Assembly (NCBI GenBank): GCA_007123515.1
Contig: SKKY01000105.1
Span: 1-10,823, forward strand
Origin: Clostridia bacterium
GTDB lineage: Bacteria; Bacillota; Peptococcia; Peptococcales; SKKY01
Direction of reading: 5' to 3'
DNA: 10,823 nucleotides
The stretch's first letter is position 1, and each line of letters begins with the position of its first letter. The position numbers and the translations under genes were made by a program. This document shows, piece by piece, positions 1 through 5,817 of the stretch. The notes under the pieces were generated by a model. The model worked only from the letters and a program-made list of their open reading frames with translations, did no database searches and was not told where the DNA came from.

Positions 1-3
1 GTT

Positions 4-51
4 CATCAGGGACGTTTCCCTCTGGTTTACCAGAGGGAAACGTCCCTGATG
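4..51. repeat. Perfect long palindrome (REP-like hairpin)
   Basis: Positions 4-25 are the exact reverse complement of 30-51, giving a 22-bp stem with a 4-base loop (TTTA). The arms hold the word AGGGACGTTTCCCT, and a second GGGAC word (GGGACAC) lies outside the stem at 64-70. No T-tract follows the stem on either strand inside the window, so a simple intrinsic terminator is not shown, although the hairpin could still end or protect the mRNA of the arsenite permease, whose stop codon is at 74-76. GGGAC-rich palindromes of this kind occur as dispersed REP-like elements in Clostridia genomes; assigning this one to that class is inference, because only one copy is visible and no transposase is in the window. 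Confidence 0.75.
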
Positions 52-73
52 GTTTGCCTTTTTGGGACACATC

Positions 74-1117
74 TTAAGCAAAGTGATGTTTTGTTTTGTT
101 GGCAATGGTTACCAGATAAAGCATTAGCGGTACTTCTACGAGTACTCCGACTACGGTGACAAGTGTTGCGCCTGAGTTTAGGCCGAATAGGGCAATGGCT
201 ACAGCAACCGCTAACTCAAAGAAATTGCTTGATCCGATCAATGCCGCAGGTGCAGCGATATTATGAGGCAATTTCCACAACTTAGCCCATCCGTAAGCGA
301 TCCCGAAGATAAAGAATGTCTGTAATATTAATGGGATAGCGATCAATACAATGTGGAACGGATTATTAAGAATGACCTCTCCCTGGAAGGAGAAGATGAT
401 AATAAGTGTGAGTAATAATCCAATGACGGTAACGTTTCCGAAACTTTTTAAAAAGACATTTTCAAAATAATCAAGGCCTTTTTTATTTATGACCAGCTTT
501 CTCGAAAGATAGCCAAAGACCAGAGGAATGACGATAAAGAGAAATACGGATAAAAACAAAGTGTTATAAGGAACAAAGACATCAGTGATTCCAAGTAAAA
601 AAGCTACAATCGGCGTAAAGGCAACAAGTAAGATCAGGTTGTTTACAGCTACCTGAATCAAAGTATAGGCCGGATCACCTTTTGTTAAATGACTCCAGAC
701 AAAAACCATAGCTGTACAAGGTGCCGCGCCGAGCAATACCGCTCCTGCCAGGTACTGTGTTCCAAGTTCGGCATCAATAAACGGAGCAAATAAAACCTTT
801 ATAAATAAATAAGCAATCAAAAACATCGAGAAAGGTTTGATTAACCAGTTAACAGAACAGGTAACAATCAATCCTTTAGGCTTCTTAGCGGCCTGCAGAA
901 TGCTGTCAAAATCAATTTTAAGCATCATAGGGTATATCATCAGCCAAATGAGCACCGCCACCGGAATCGACACATTAGCCCTTTCAAAACGGCTTAGGGT
1001 CTCCGGTATTACAGGCAGAAACTGGCCGATGGCTAGTCCGATGATAATACAAAGGCCCACCCACACGGACAGATATCTTTCAAAAAAACCCATACCTTCT
1101 AATTTTTTATTACTCAT
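74..1117 (-). CDS. acr3: Acr3-family arsenite efflux permease
   Basis: A 347-residue integral membrane protein that matches the Acr3 (bile/arsenite/riboflavin transporter superfamily) arsenite exporters in length and motifs. Family signatures read in order: ANVSIPVAVLIW (about 47-58) running into YPMML and KIDF, NWLIKPFSM (90-98), GAAPCTAMVFVWS (130-142) with the Cys (C134) essential in characterised Acr3 proteins, the following QVAVNN segment, and GSSNFFELAVA (295-305) with the conserved Glu (E301). About ten hydrophobic helices are evident. It is expected to extrude As(III), possibly Sb(III), from the cytoplasm using the proton gradient. The start is supported by AAAGGA at 1124-1129, six bases upstream and inside the end of the universal stress gene; the two frames overlap by four bases (ATGA), implying translational coupling. 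No arsR or arsC accompanies it in the window. Confidence 0.93.
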   Translation of the reverse strand: MSNKKLEGMGFFERYLSVWVGLCIIIGLAIGQFLPVIPETLSRFERANVSIPVAVLIWLMIYPMMLKIDFDSILQAAKKPKGLIVTCSVNWLIKPFSMFLIAYLFIKVLFAPFIDAELGTQYLAGAVLLGAAPCTAMVFVWSHLTKGDPAYTLIQVAVNNLILLVAFTPIVAFLLGITDVFVPYNTLFLSVFLFIVIPLVFGYLSRKLVINKKGLDYFENVFLKSFGNVTVIGLLLTLIIIFSFQGEVILNNPFHIVLIAIPLILQTFFIFGIAYGWAKLWKLPHNIAAPAALIGSSNFFELAVAVAIALFGLNSGATLVTVVGVLVEVPLMLYLVTIANKTKHHFA

Positions 1118-1980
1118 AACAAATCCTTTCTTAAATCATATTCTGAAAGCAACAGTACTGAACAAAAAGACTGTTGCACAATTTTTTCTGATACCGTTCC
1201 AAGAATTTTATCGACCAGTGTCGCTTTACTTCTTTTAGGAATCATAATTAAAGAGACATTCTCTTTTTGAGCGAGGTCTAATATTTTATTAGAAGCTACA
1301 CCTTGATTAACAACATAGGAAATGTTCGAAAAATAGGGCTGTAAACGTTCTTGTATTTTCTCAAATTTCTCCCCGGCTTCCTTATGAAGGACCGATGCTG
1401 TGTCTAAATGCTCAGAGGTATGAATAACATGAGTGAAAATAAGTTCTTCAATCGGAAAACCGGAAGTACTCAATTGATTAACCAGAGCCTCTGACATGTC
1501 GGAAAAATCAAGCGGTATCAAAACTTTCTTAAAGTTACCCGAATACGTCTTTTTACAGACACCCTGCAGGATTTCCTGGTATTTCTCAAGGTATATCGTG
1601 TGCTTTGATGATCGGATAATTTTTGAAGCCGTACTTCCTATAAACACATTTTTTATGAAACCTTTTCCATGTGATGCAATAAGAATAACTGAAACGTTTT
1701 CTTCATCAGCTACTCTTTCAATTTCAGCCGAAGGAAAACCAATTACTGATAAGGCAGTAACAGTAAGATTTTCATCTTCAAGCTTTTGTTTCTCAAAATT
1801 TAGTTTTTCCTGATTGTGAAGTTGCAGTTCCGCCGCATTTCCTCCGGCAGCCTGAATGTCTACAACATGCAAAAGAACCAGTTCTTCCAAACCAAATGTA
1901 ATCAGTTCTTTTACACAAGCCAGTAATTGATTTGACTGTTTAGAAAAATCAGTGGCGATGAGTGCTTTTTTAAAATTCAT
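1114..1980 (-). CDS. Tandem-domain universal stress protein (UspA family)
   Basis: A 288-residue cytoplasmic protein made of two Usp domains. Domain 1 (about 1-132) opens with KKALIATDFS and holds an ATP-loop-like SHGKG...GSTA (103-118). Domain 2 (about 149-280) opens with KKVLIPLDFS and ends with a weaker nucleotide loop, PKRSKATLVDKILGT (248-262), lacking the usual glycines. Domain 1 may therefore bind ATP while domain 2 is degenerate; this is inference. An upstream in-frame ATG at 2037 exists, but the start at 1980 is preferred: it is preceded by AAGGAGG (1987-1993) at good spacing, and MNFKKALIATDFS is the canonical beginning of the fold. It is the first gene of a two-gene unit with the Acr3 permease. 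Usp proteins respond to diverse stresses; a specific role in arsenite handling is suggested only by the coupling. Confidence 0.88.
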   Translation of the reverse strand: MNFKKALIATDFSKQSNQLLACVKELITFGLEELVLLHVVDIQAAGGNAAELQLHNQEKLNFEKQKLEDENLTVTALSVIGFPSAEIERVADEENVSVILIASHGKGFIKNVFIGSTASKIIRSSKHTIYLEKYQEILQGVCKKTYSGNFKKVLIPLDFSDMSEALVNQLSTSGFPIEELIFTHVIHTSEHLDTASVLHKEAGEKFEKIQERLQPYFSNISYVVNQGVASNKILDLAQKENVSLIMIPKRSKATLVDKILGTVSEKIVQQSFCSVLLLSEYDLRKDLL

Positions 1981-1998
1981 AACTTGCCTCCTTGATTC

Positions 1999-2034
1999 AT
2001 ATAAGCATATTAAGATTGACTTATATAGATTATA
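1999..2034 (-). promoter_or_regulatory. Candidate promoter and operator of usp-acr3
   Basis: On the minus strand a perfect TATAAT lies at 2034-2029, about 50 bases upstream of the usp start; no convincing -35 is present at 16-18 bases. Just downstream, where transcription would begin, is a 7-bp inverted repeat, ATATAAG (1999-2005) and CTTATAT (2020-2026), with a 14-base spacer. A repressor binding over the start site would fit metalloid-controlled regulation of this operon, but the repeat is short and AT-rich and no regulator gene is adjacent. Nothing else was recognised in the 174-base divergent gap 1981-2154, and no clear promoter was found for the plus-strand nitroreductase. Confidence 0.3.
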
Positions 2035-2154
2035 CATCTTGTGCTACATCAATACCATTAAATCTATGTTAATAATCCTTGCATTTTTTAGTGGTTTTAT
2101 GGGTAAGGCAATACAGACGCAATTATCCGAAATTTTTATTGAAAGGGTGTTACG

Positions 2155-2670
2155 ATGATTAACCTATTAAGAGAAAGAAGAAGCATACGTAAGTTTGAAC
2201 CAAAAAGAGTGGAAAAAGAGAAAACCGATCTTTTAAAAAAAGCCGCTCTACTAGCACCGTCCTCAAGAAGCCTATATCCTTTGGAGTTTATCTTTATTGA
2301 AAACAAAGAGCTGATTGAAAAATTAAGCCAGTCAAAGAGCCATGGATCCTCCTTTTTAAAAGGAGCGCCCCTGGCCGTTGTTGTTATAGGCGATGAGACA
2401 AAAAGTGATGTGTGGATCGAGGATGGCTCGATTGCCACAATTATTACCCAATTGCAGGCAGAGGATCTCGGCCTTAAAAGCTGTTGGATCCAAATCCGTT
2501 TACGGCAAAAAGATGAGTCCATTTCCTCTGAAGACTATATCAAAGAATTACTTGAGATTCCCAAATCATTTAAAGTGTTATCAATCATTGCCATTGGTTA
2601 TCCTGATGAGACAAAGACAGCCTATAAAGAAGAAGACCTCAATTTTAATGCTGTCAGAACGATTGAATAA
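2155..2670 (+). CDS. Nitroreductase-family FMN oxidoreductase
   Basis: A 171-residue soluble protein of the small nitroreductase family, which uses FMN and NAD(P)H to reduce nitro compounds, quinones or other acceptors. Visible family features are RERRSIRKFEP at 6-16 (the N-terminal phosphate-contacting Arg/Ser motif), APSSRSLYPLEFIFIEN (FMN/active-site loop), WIEDGSIATIITQLQAEDLGLKSCWIQIR (the central helix and following strand), and a C-terminal LLEIPKSFKVLSIIAIGYPDE. All blocks typical of the compact 170-residue members are intact. The start has GAAAGGG a few bases upstream. It lies divergent from usp-acr3 and is followed by 147 bases holding the PerR-controlled promoter, so it is probably a separate unit. 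The substrate is unknown; the neighbourhood suggests redox stress. Confidence 0.88.
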   Translation: MINLLRERRSIRKFEPKRVEKEKTDLLKKAALLAPSSRSLYPLEFIFIENKELIEKLSQSKSHGSSFLKGAPLAVVVIGDETKSDVWIEDGSIATIITQLQAEDLGLKSCWIQIRLRQKDESISSEDYIKELLEIPKSFKVLSIIAIGYPDETKTAYKEEDLNFNAVRTIE

Positions 2671-2734
2671 CAAGTTTCTAAAGTAATACAAGAGGGTATA
2701 AATACATTCGGAATAAGTAGTTTAAAAAAAATGA

Positions 2735-2763
2735 TTGACAATAGCTTTTTTTGTAACTAAAAT
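2735..2763 (+). promoter_or_regulatory. Sigma-A type promoter of perR-rbr-prx
   Basis: A consensus -35 TTGACA (2735-2740) is followed by a 17-base spacer and a -10 TAAAAT (2758-2763). Transcription would start near 2770, about 48 bases before the perR start codon. This is the best-formed promoter in the window and is positioned to drive perR, rubrerythrin and the peroxiredoxin together. Confidence 0.8.
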
Positions 2764-2787
2764 AAAAATGTAACAATTACAAAAAAA
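2746..2787 (+). promoter_or_regulatory. Two candidate PerR boxes within an 11-bp inverted repeat
   Basis: Two 15-base sites each match the PerR box consensus TTATAATNATTATAA at 10 of 14 defined positions: TTGTAACTAAAATAA at 2751-2765, covering the -10 element, and ATGTAACAATTACAA at 2768-2782, covering the expected start site. Both share the half-site TGTAAC. The pair sits within a larger perfect inverted repeat, TTTTTTTGTAA (2746-2756) and TTACAAAAAAA (2777-2787). The position over the promoter fits repression by the PerR protein encoded immediately downstream. The matches were scored by eye; binding is inferred. Confidence 0.6.
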
Positions 2788-2817
2788 GTCGTTGTTTTCT
2801 GGATGAGGAGGATCTCA

Positions 2818-3237
2818 ATGAATCAAAACATTGAAAGAATATCTCGGATTTTGATAAATAACAATATCAAACCGTCCTTTCAAAGAATTAAGATATTAGA
2901 ATATCTGCTAGAAAACAAAAAACATCCTACTGTTGATGAAATCTATGTGTCGTTACATCCAGAAATACCGACCCTCTCAAAAACAACCATCTATAATACA
3001 TTAAATCTGTTTTTAGAGTCAGGAATCGTCAGAGCGTTAAATATAGAAAGCTCTGAATCCCGCTATGATCCGATTACAGATCAGCATGGTCATTTTAAAT
3101 GCGATCATTGTGGATCTGTTTATGATTTTCCGGTCAATTTTGAAAACATCAAAAGCAACAAATTCTTAGAGGGTTATGAGGTTAAAGAAAAAGATGTAAT
3201 TTTAAAAGGGATATGCAAACATTGTAAAGAAAACTAA
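2818..3237 (+). CDS. perR: PerR-type peroxide-sensing Fur-family repressor
   Basis: A 139-residue Fur-superfamily regulator. The winged-helix DNA-binding half (about 1-80) carries PSFQRIKILEYL and the recognition region TLSKTTIYNTLNLF. The regulatory metal site of Bacillus subtilis PerR (H37, D85, H91, H93, D104) is fully matched one residue earlier, at H36, D84, H90, H92 and D103. The Asp at the last site favours PerR over Fur, which has Glu there. The structural zinc site is complete: C95, C98, C133 and C136. Metal-catalysed oxidation of the His ligands by peroxide would release repression. The start at 2818 is chosen because GAGGAGG (2805-2811) lies six bases upstream; the ATG at 2803 sits beside that ribosome site and is unlikely to be used. 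The gene leads an operon with rubrerythrin (19 bases downstream) and probably autoregulates through the boxes at 2751-2782. Confidence 0.92.
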   Translation: MNQNIERISRILINNNIKPSFQRIKILEYLLENKKHPTVDEIYVSLHPEIPTLSKTTIYNTLNLFLESGIVRALNIESSESRYDPITDQHGHFKCDHCGSVYDFPVNFENIKSNKFLEGYEVKEKDVILKGICKHCKEN

Positions 3238-3256
3238 AAAATCAGGGGGGTACCAT

Positions 3257-3850
3257 ATGACAAGTTTAAAAGGAACTAAAACAGCAGAAAATTTACTTAA
3301 ATCATTTGCGGGAGAATCACAGGCAAGAAACCGATATACGTACTATGCTTCCGTTGCCGATAAAGAAGGATACAAGCAAATGAGAAACATTTTTATTGAA
3401 ACAGCCGACAACGAAAAAGAACATGCCAAACGTTTTTATAAATTTCTTATTGAAGGACTTCAGGGCGAACTGCCGGCGATGATCGAAATTACCGCTGAAT
3501 ATCCAGTGGCCCAAGGCAATACTTTTGATAATCTAATCGCTGCAGCTGAAGGGGAACATGAAGAATGGGATGAGTTATATCCGGCTTTTGCTGATGTGGC
3601 AAAAGAGGAAGGATTTATTGAAATCGCCACTGCATTCAGAATGATTGCCGATGCAGAAAAAAGCCACGAAACAAGATTTAGAAAATTAGCCGATAACATT
3701 AAAAATAATAAAGTTTTTGAAAAAGATTCAAAATCAAATTGGAAGTGCGGAAATTGCGGATATATTGTAGAAACCAAATTCGCACCGGAAATTTGTCCGG
3801 CCTGCATCCATACACAAGAACATTTTGAAATCTTTGTAGAAAACTACTAA
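3257..3850 (+). CDS. rbr: Rubrerythrin
   Basis: A 197-residue cytoplasmic non-haem iron peroxidase that reduces hydrogen peroxide to water, using electrons passed through its rubredoxin-type centre. The N-terminal ferritin-like four-helix domain (about 1-150) shows the di-iron ligand set: E20 (FAGESQARNRY), E53 and H56 (ADNEKEH), E100 and E103 (AEGEHEEW), E134 and H137 (DAEKSH). The C-terminal rubredoxin-like domain has two intact CxxC knuckles, C164/C167 (CGNCGY) and C180/C183 (CPAC). Length and domain order are those of classical rubrerythrin. The start follows AGGGGGG at 3244-3250. It lies 19 bases after perR and 15 before the peroxiredoxin start, so it is the middle gene of a PerR-controlled peroxide defence operon. 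Confidence 0.96.
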   Translation: MTSLKGTKTAENLLKSFAGESQARNRYTYYASVADKEGYKQMRNIFIETADNEKEHAKRFYKFLIEGLQGELPAMIEITAEYPVAQGNTFDNLIAAAEGEHEEWDELYPAFADVAKEEGFIEIATAFRMIADAEKSHETRFRKLADNIKNNKVFEKDSKSNWKCGNCGYIVETKFAPEICPACIHTQEHFEIFVENY

Positions 3851-3865
3851 AAGGAGAGTGTGAAA

Positions 3866-4546
3866 ATGGAAGAGCAAGCCATAAACAGAATGCCTTTAAT
3901 CGGAGATCCCGCTCCGGAATTTAAGGCAAAAACTACACAAGGGGATATTAATTTCCCTGCAGATTACAAAGGTAAATGGGTCATATTCTTTAGCCATCCA
4001 GCTGATTTTACACCCGTTTGCACAACAGAATTTATGACCTTTGCCAACATGGCTGAAGAGTTTAAGTCAATGAACACAGAATTATTAGTTTTATCTATTG
4101 ACTCAATTTATGCTCATATTGCCTGGCTTAGAACGATTAAGGAAAAAATTGAATATAACGGGATGAAAGATATCGAAGTGAATTTCCCTCTTATTGAAGA
4201 CTTGAAAATGGATGTTTCGAAAATGTTTGGGATGTTACAGCCTAATGCTTCCTCAACCCAGGCTGTCAGAGCTGTCTTTATCATTGACCCTAAGGGAATT
4301 ATCAGAACCATCCTGTACTATCCCTTATCCACCGGCAGAAACATGGATGAAATCAGAAGAATCATTCAGGCGCTGCAAAAAGCCGATGCTGAAGGCATTG
4401 CCACACCGGCTGACTGGAGACCAGGGGATGATGTTATCGTACCGCCACCAGGTTCCTGTGGAGTGGCTAAAGACAGAATGGAATCTTCTGATGAAGATAC
4501 TTATTGCTTAGACTGGTTTATGTGTTTTAAAAGAGAAAAAAAATAA
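3866..4546 (+). CDS. Peroxiredoxin, Prx6 (archaeal-type AhpC/TSA) subfamily
   Basis: A 226-residue thiol peroxidase reducing hydrogen peroxide or organic peroxides. The thioredoxin-fold core carries the peroxidatic motif PADFTPVC (P45, T49, C52) and the conserved Arg region QAVRAVFIIDP. The extended C-terminal domain, with TPADWRPGD and VPPPGSCG, is that of the Prx6 subfamily. The tail has three further cysteines: C198, then C214 and C220 spaced C-x5-C, as in the archaeal enzyme from Aeropyrum pernix, where such tail cysteines take part in disulphide recycling. A GTG at 3860 would extend the protein by two residues, but AAGGAGA (3851-3857) then lies too close; the ATG at 3866 has normal spacing. 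It is the last gene of the perR-rbr operon and ends nine bases before a terminator hairpin. Confidence 0.93.
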   Translation: MEEQAINRMPLIGDPAPEFKAKTTQGDINFPADYKGKWVIFFSHPADFTPVCTTEFMTFANMAEEFKSMNTELLVLSIDSIYAHIAWLRTIKEKIEYNGMKDIEVNFPLIEDLKMDVSKMFGMLQPNASSTQAVRAVFIIDPKGIIRTILYYPLSTGRNMDEIRRIIQALQKADAEGIATPADWRPGDDVIVPPPGSCGVAKDRMESSDEDTYCLDWFMCFKREKK

Positions 4547-4554
4547 AAATTCGG

Positions 4555-4592
4555 CACTACTTGCGGGCTTCGCAAGTAGTGTTTGTTTTGTT
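4555..4592 (+). terminator. Intrinsic terminator after the peroxiredoxin gene
   Basis: A perfect 11-bp stem, CACTACTTGCG (4555-4565) with CGCAAGTAGTG (4571-4581), encloses a 5-base loop and is followed by TTTGTTTTGTT. It closes the perR-rbr-prx transcript. The downstream amidohydrolase starts only 15 bases beyond the T-tract. Confidence 0.85.
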
Positions 4593-4607
4593 AAAAGGCA
4601 GGCAAAA

Positions 4608-5789
4608 ATGAAGATTATTATTTTAACTAATGGGCTGATTGATGTAGAAAAAGGGACTGTTGCAGAAAATCGAGCCATTTTTATTGACCAGAAACGAATT
4701 GAAAAAATTATAGATACCGACCAGGTATTAATCCAAGAATTGCAAGATCATCTTGTAATCGATGCTAAAGACAAATATGTACTTCCCGGTCTGATAGACA
4801 GCCACCTGCACCTTACCTTCTCGGCCGGCAAAAAACCTTTACAGGATTTTTTAGACTCAGATCAGGCCATGCTGTACCAGACCAGCCTAATTAACTGCAG
4901 GAAGGCCATAAATGCCGGCATCACCACTGTAAGAGACTGTGGCAGTGTGTCTGACGTAATCTTGCGAATTCGCAGGGAAAGCGAAGAGGGAGTCATAGCG
5001 GCTCCCAGAATTATTACCTCCGGTGAGGCAATAACGATAACAAAAGGACACATCCATTTTGTTGGTCTGGAGGCTGATACAATCGAAGAAATGAAAAAAT
5101 CCGCTGACTTTCTTATCGCTAAGGGTGTTGATTTTATCAAGTTGGTTATATCAGGAGGAAATATGACACCGGGAAGCAGTGACCTTAAAGATCAATATAC
5201 GTATGTACAGATAAAAGAGCTGACTGATTATGTTCACCAAAAAGGTTTTAAAGTCATGGCGCACGTTCATACAAAAGAAGGAGTTAGCTATGCGCTGGAT
5301 GCCGGGATCGACTATATTGAACACGCAAGCTGGAGAACAGAAAGCGGCACAGAGATTCTGGAAAAAGAAATAGACAGAATGAAGGAAAAAGGTGTGGTCT
5401 ACGGTACGGCTCTTCCGAAAAGTTATACGATCAGTAACGAACCGCTCCATCTTGAACGCATTCAGGCTACGATCAGTAATATGAAGCATAAGACCAATGT
5501 TGTCATAGGGACAGATGCCGGAACCACAAATAACCCAGTAGAAGAAATAGTGAACCAGGCTGTTTTTTTAGCAGAAAAAGGGAGCTTCACTAATGCAGAA
5601 ATACTTAGGATGATGACCGTTCAGCCAGCACAATTACTAAACCTTGAAGATCTTGGAGAAATTAAAGAAGGGTATCTGGCCGATCTGGTGATCCTTACTC
5701 ACAATCCATTAGAGGATCTTGATTATCTAAAACTTTTGAAAATGGTCATTAAAGAAGGAAGAATAATAAAAAATATAACAATGAATTAA
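4608..5789 (+). CDS. Metal-dependent amidohydrolase (prolidase-like Xaa-Pro dipeptidase family)
   Basis: A 393-residue cytoplasmic enzyme of the amidohydrolase (urease-related TIM barrel) superfamily, with no signal peptide. A small N-terminal beta sandwich (about 1-58) leads into the barrel through VLPGLIDSHLHL. Binuclear metal ligands are all visible: H66 and H68 (HLH), K178 (DFIKLVISGG, the carboxylated bridging Lys), H219 or H221 (AHVHT), H239 (EHAS) and D303 (GTDAG). The C-terminal MMTVQPAQLLN...GEIKEGYLADLVIL is the usual return to the sandwich. The pattern best fits the group that includes bacterial Xaa-Pro and N-acyl amino acid hydrolases; substrate predictions within this group are unreliable. 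A weak AAAGGCAGG site precedes the start. It follows a terminator after only 15 bases with no convincing promoter, so it is probably served by read-through or a promoter inside the peroxiredoxin gene. Confidence 0.88.
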   Translation: MKIIILTNGLIDVEKGTVAENRAIFIDQKRIEKIIDTDQVLIQELQDHLVIDAKDKYVLPGLIDSHLHLTFSAGKKPLQDFLDSDQAMLYQTSLINCRKAINAGITTVRDCGSVSDVILRIRRESEEGVIAAPRIITSGEAITITKGHIHFVGLEADTIEEMKKSADFLIAKGVDFIKLVISGGNMTPGSSDLKDQYTYVQIKELTDYVHQKGFKVMAHVHTKEGVSYALDAGIDYIEHASWRTESGTEILEKEIDRMKEKGVVYGTALPKSYTISNEPLHLERIQATISNMKHKTNVVIGTDAGTTNNPVEEIVNQAVFLAEKGSFTNAEILRMMTVQPAQLLNLEDLGEIKEGYLADLVILTHNPLEDLDYLKLLKMVIKEGRIIKNITMN

Positions 5790-5817
5790 AAAAAGCCGGA
5801 TAAACCGGCTTTTTTTT
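5788..5817. terminator. Bidirectional terminator between convergent genes
   Basis: AAAAAAAGCCGG (5788-5799) pairs with CCGGCTTTTTTT (5805-5816) around the loop ATAAA, giving a GC-centred stem flanked by an A-tract and a T-tract, so it works on both strands. The amidohydrolase stop (5787-5789) and the stop of the minus-strand ATP-grasp gene (5816-5818) both overlap the edges of the stem, so one 30-base element serves both genes. Confidence 0.9.

Noticed and set aside
4..51. CRISPR repeat or attachment site
   Set aside because: There is a single palindrome with a four-base loop and no second copy or spacer array in the window.
837..1238. Plus-strand open frame of 133 codons
   Set aside because: It lies antisense to the well-supported Acr3 and Usp genes, and its translation shows no recognisable domain or ribosome site.
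1981..2037. Extension of the universal stress protein to an ATG at 2037
   Set aside because: The added 19 residues are unlike the fold, would span the candidate promoter, and the start at 1980 has a consensus AAGGAGG at proper distance.
2393..2686. Plus-strand open frame of 97 codons
   Set aside because: It is a shifted frame of the nitroreductase, which has clear family motifs in its own frame.
2803..2817. Earlier perR start at 2803
   Set aside because: This ATG is immediately adjacent to the GAGGAGG ribosome site that correctly serves the ATG at 2818.
3460..3807. Minus-strand open frame of 115 codons
   Set aside because: It is antisense to rubrerythrin and mirrors its codon pattern; no domain is recognisable.
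5151..5489. Minus-strand open frame of 112 codons
   Set aside because: It is antisense to the amidohydrolase, whose metal ligands run through this stretch in the plus frame.
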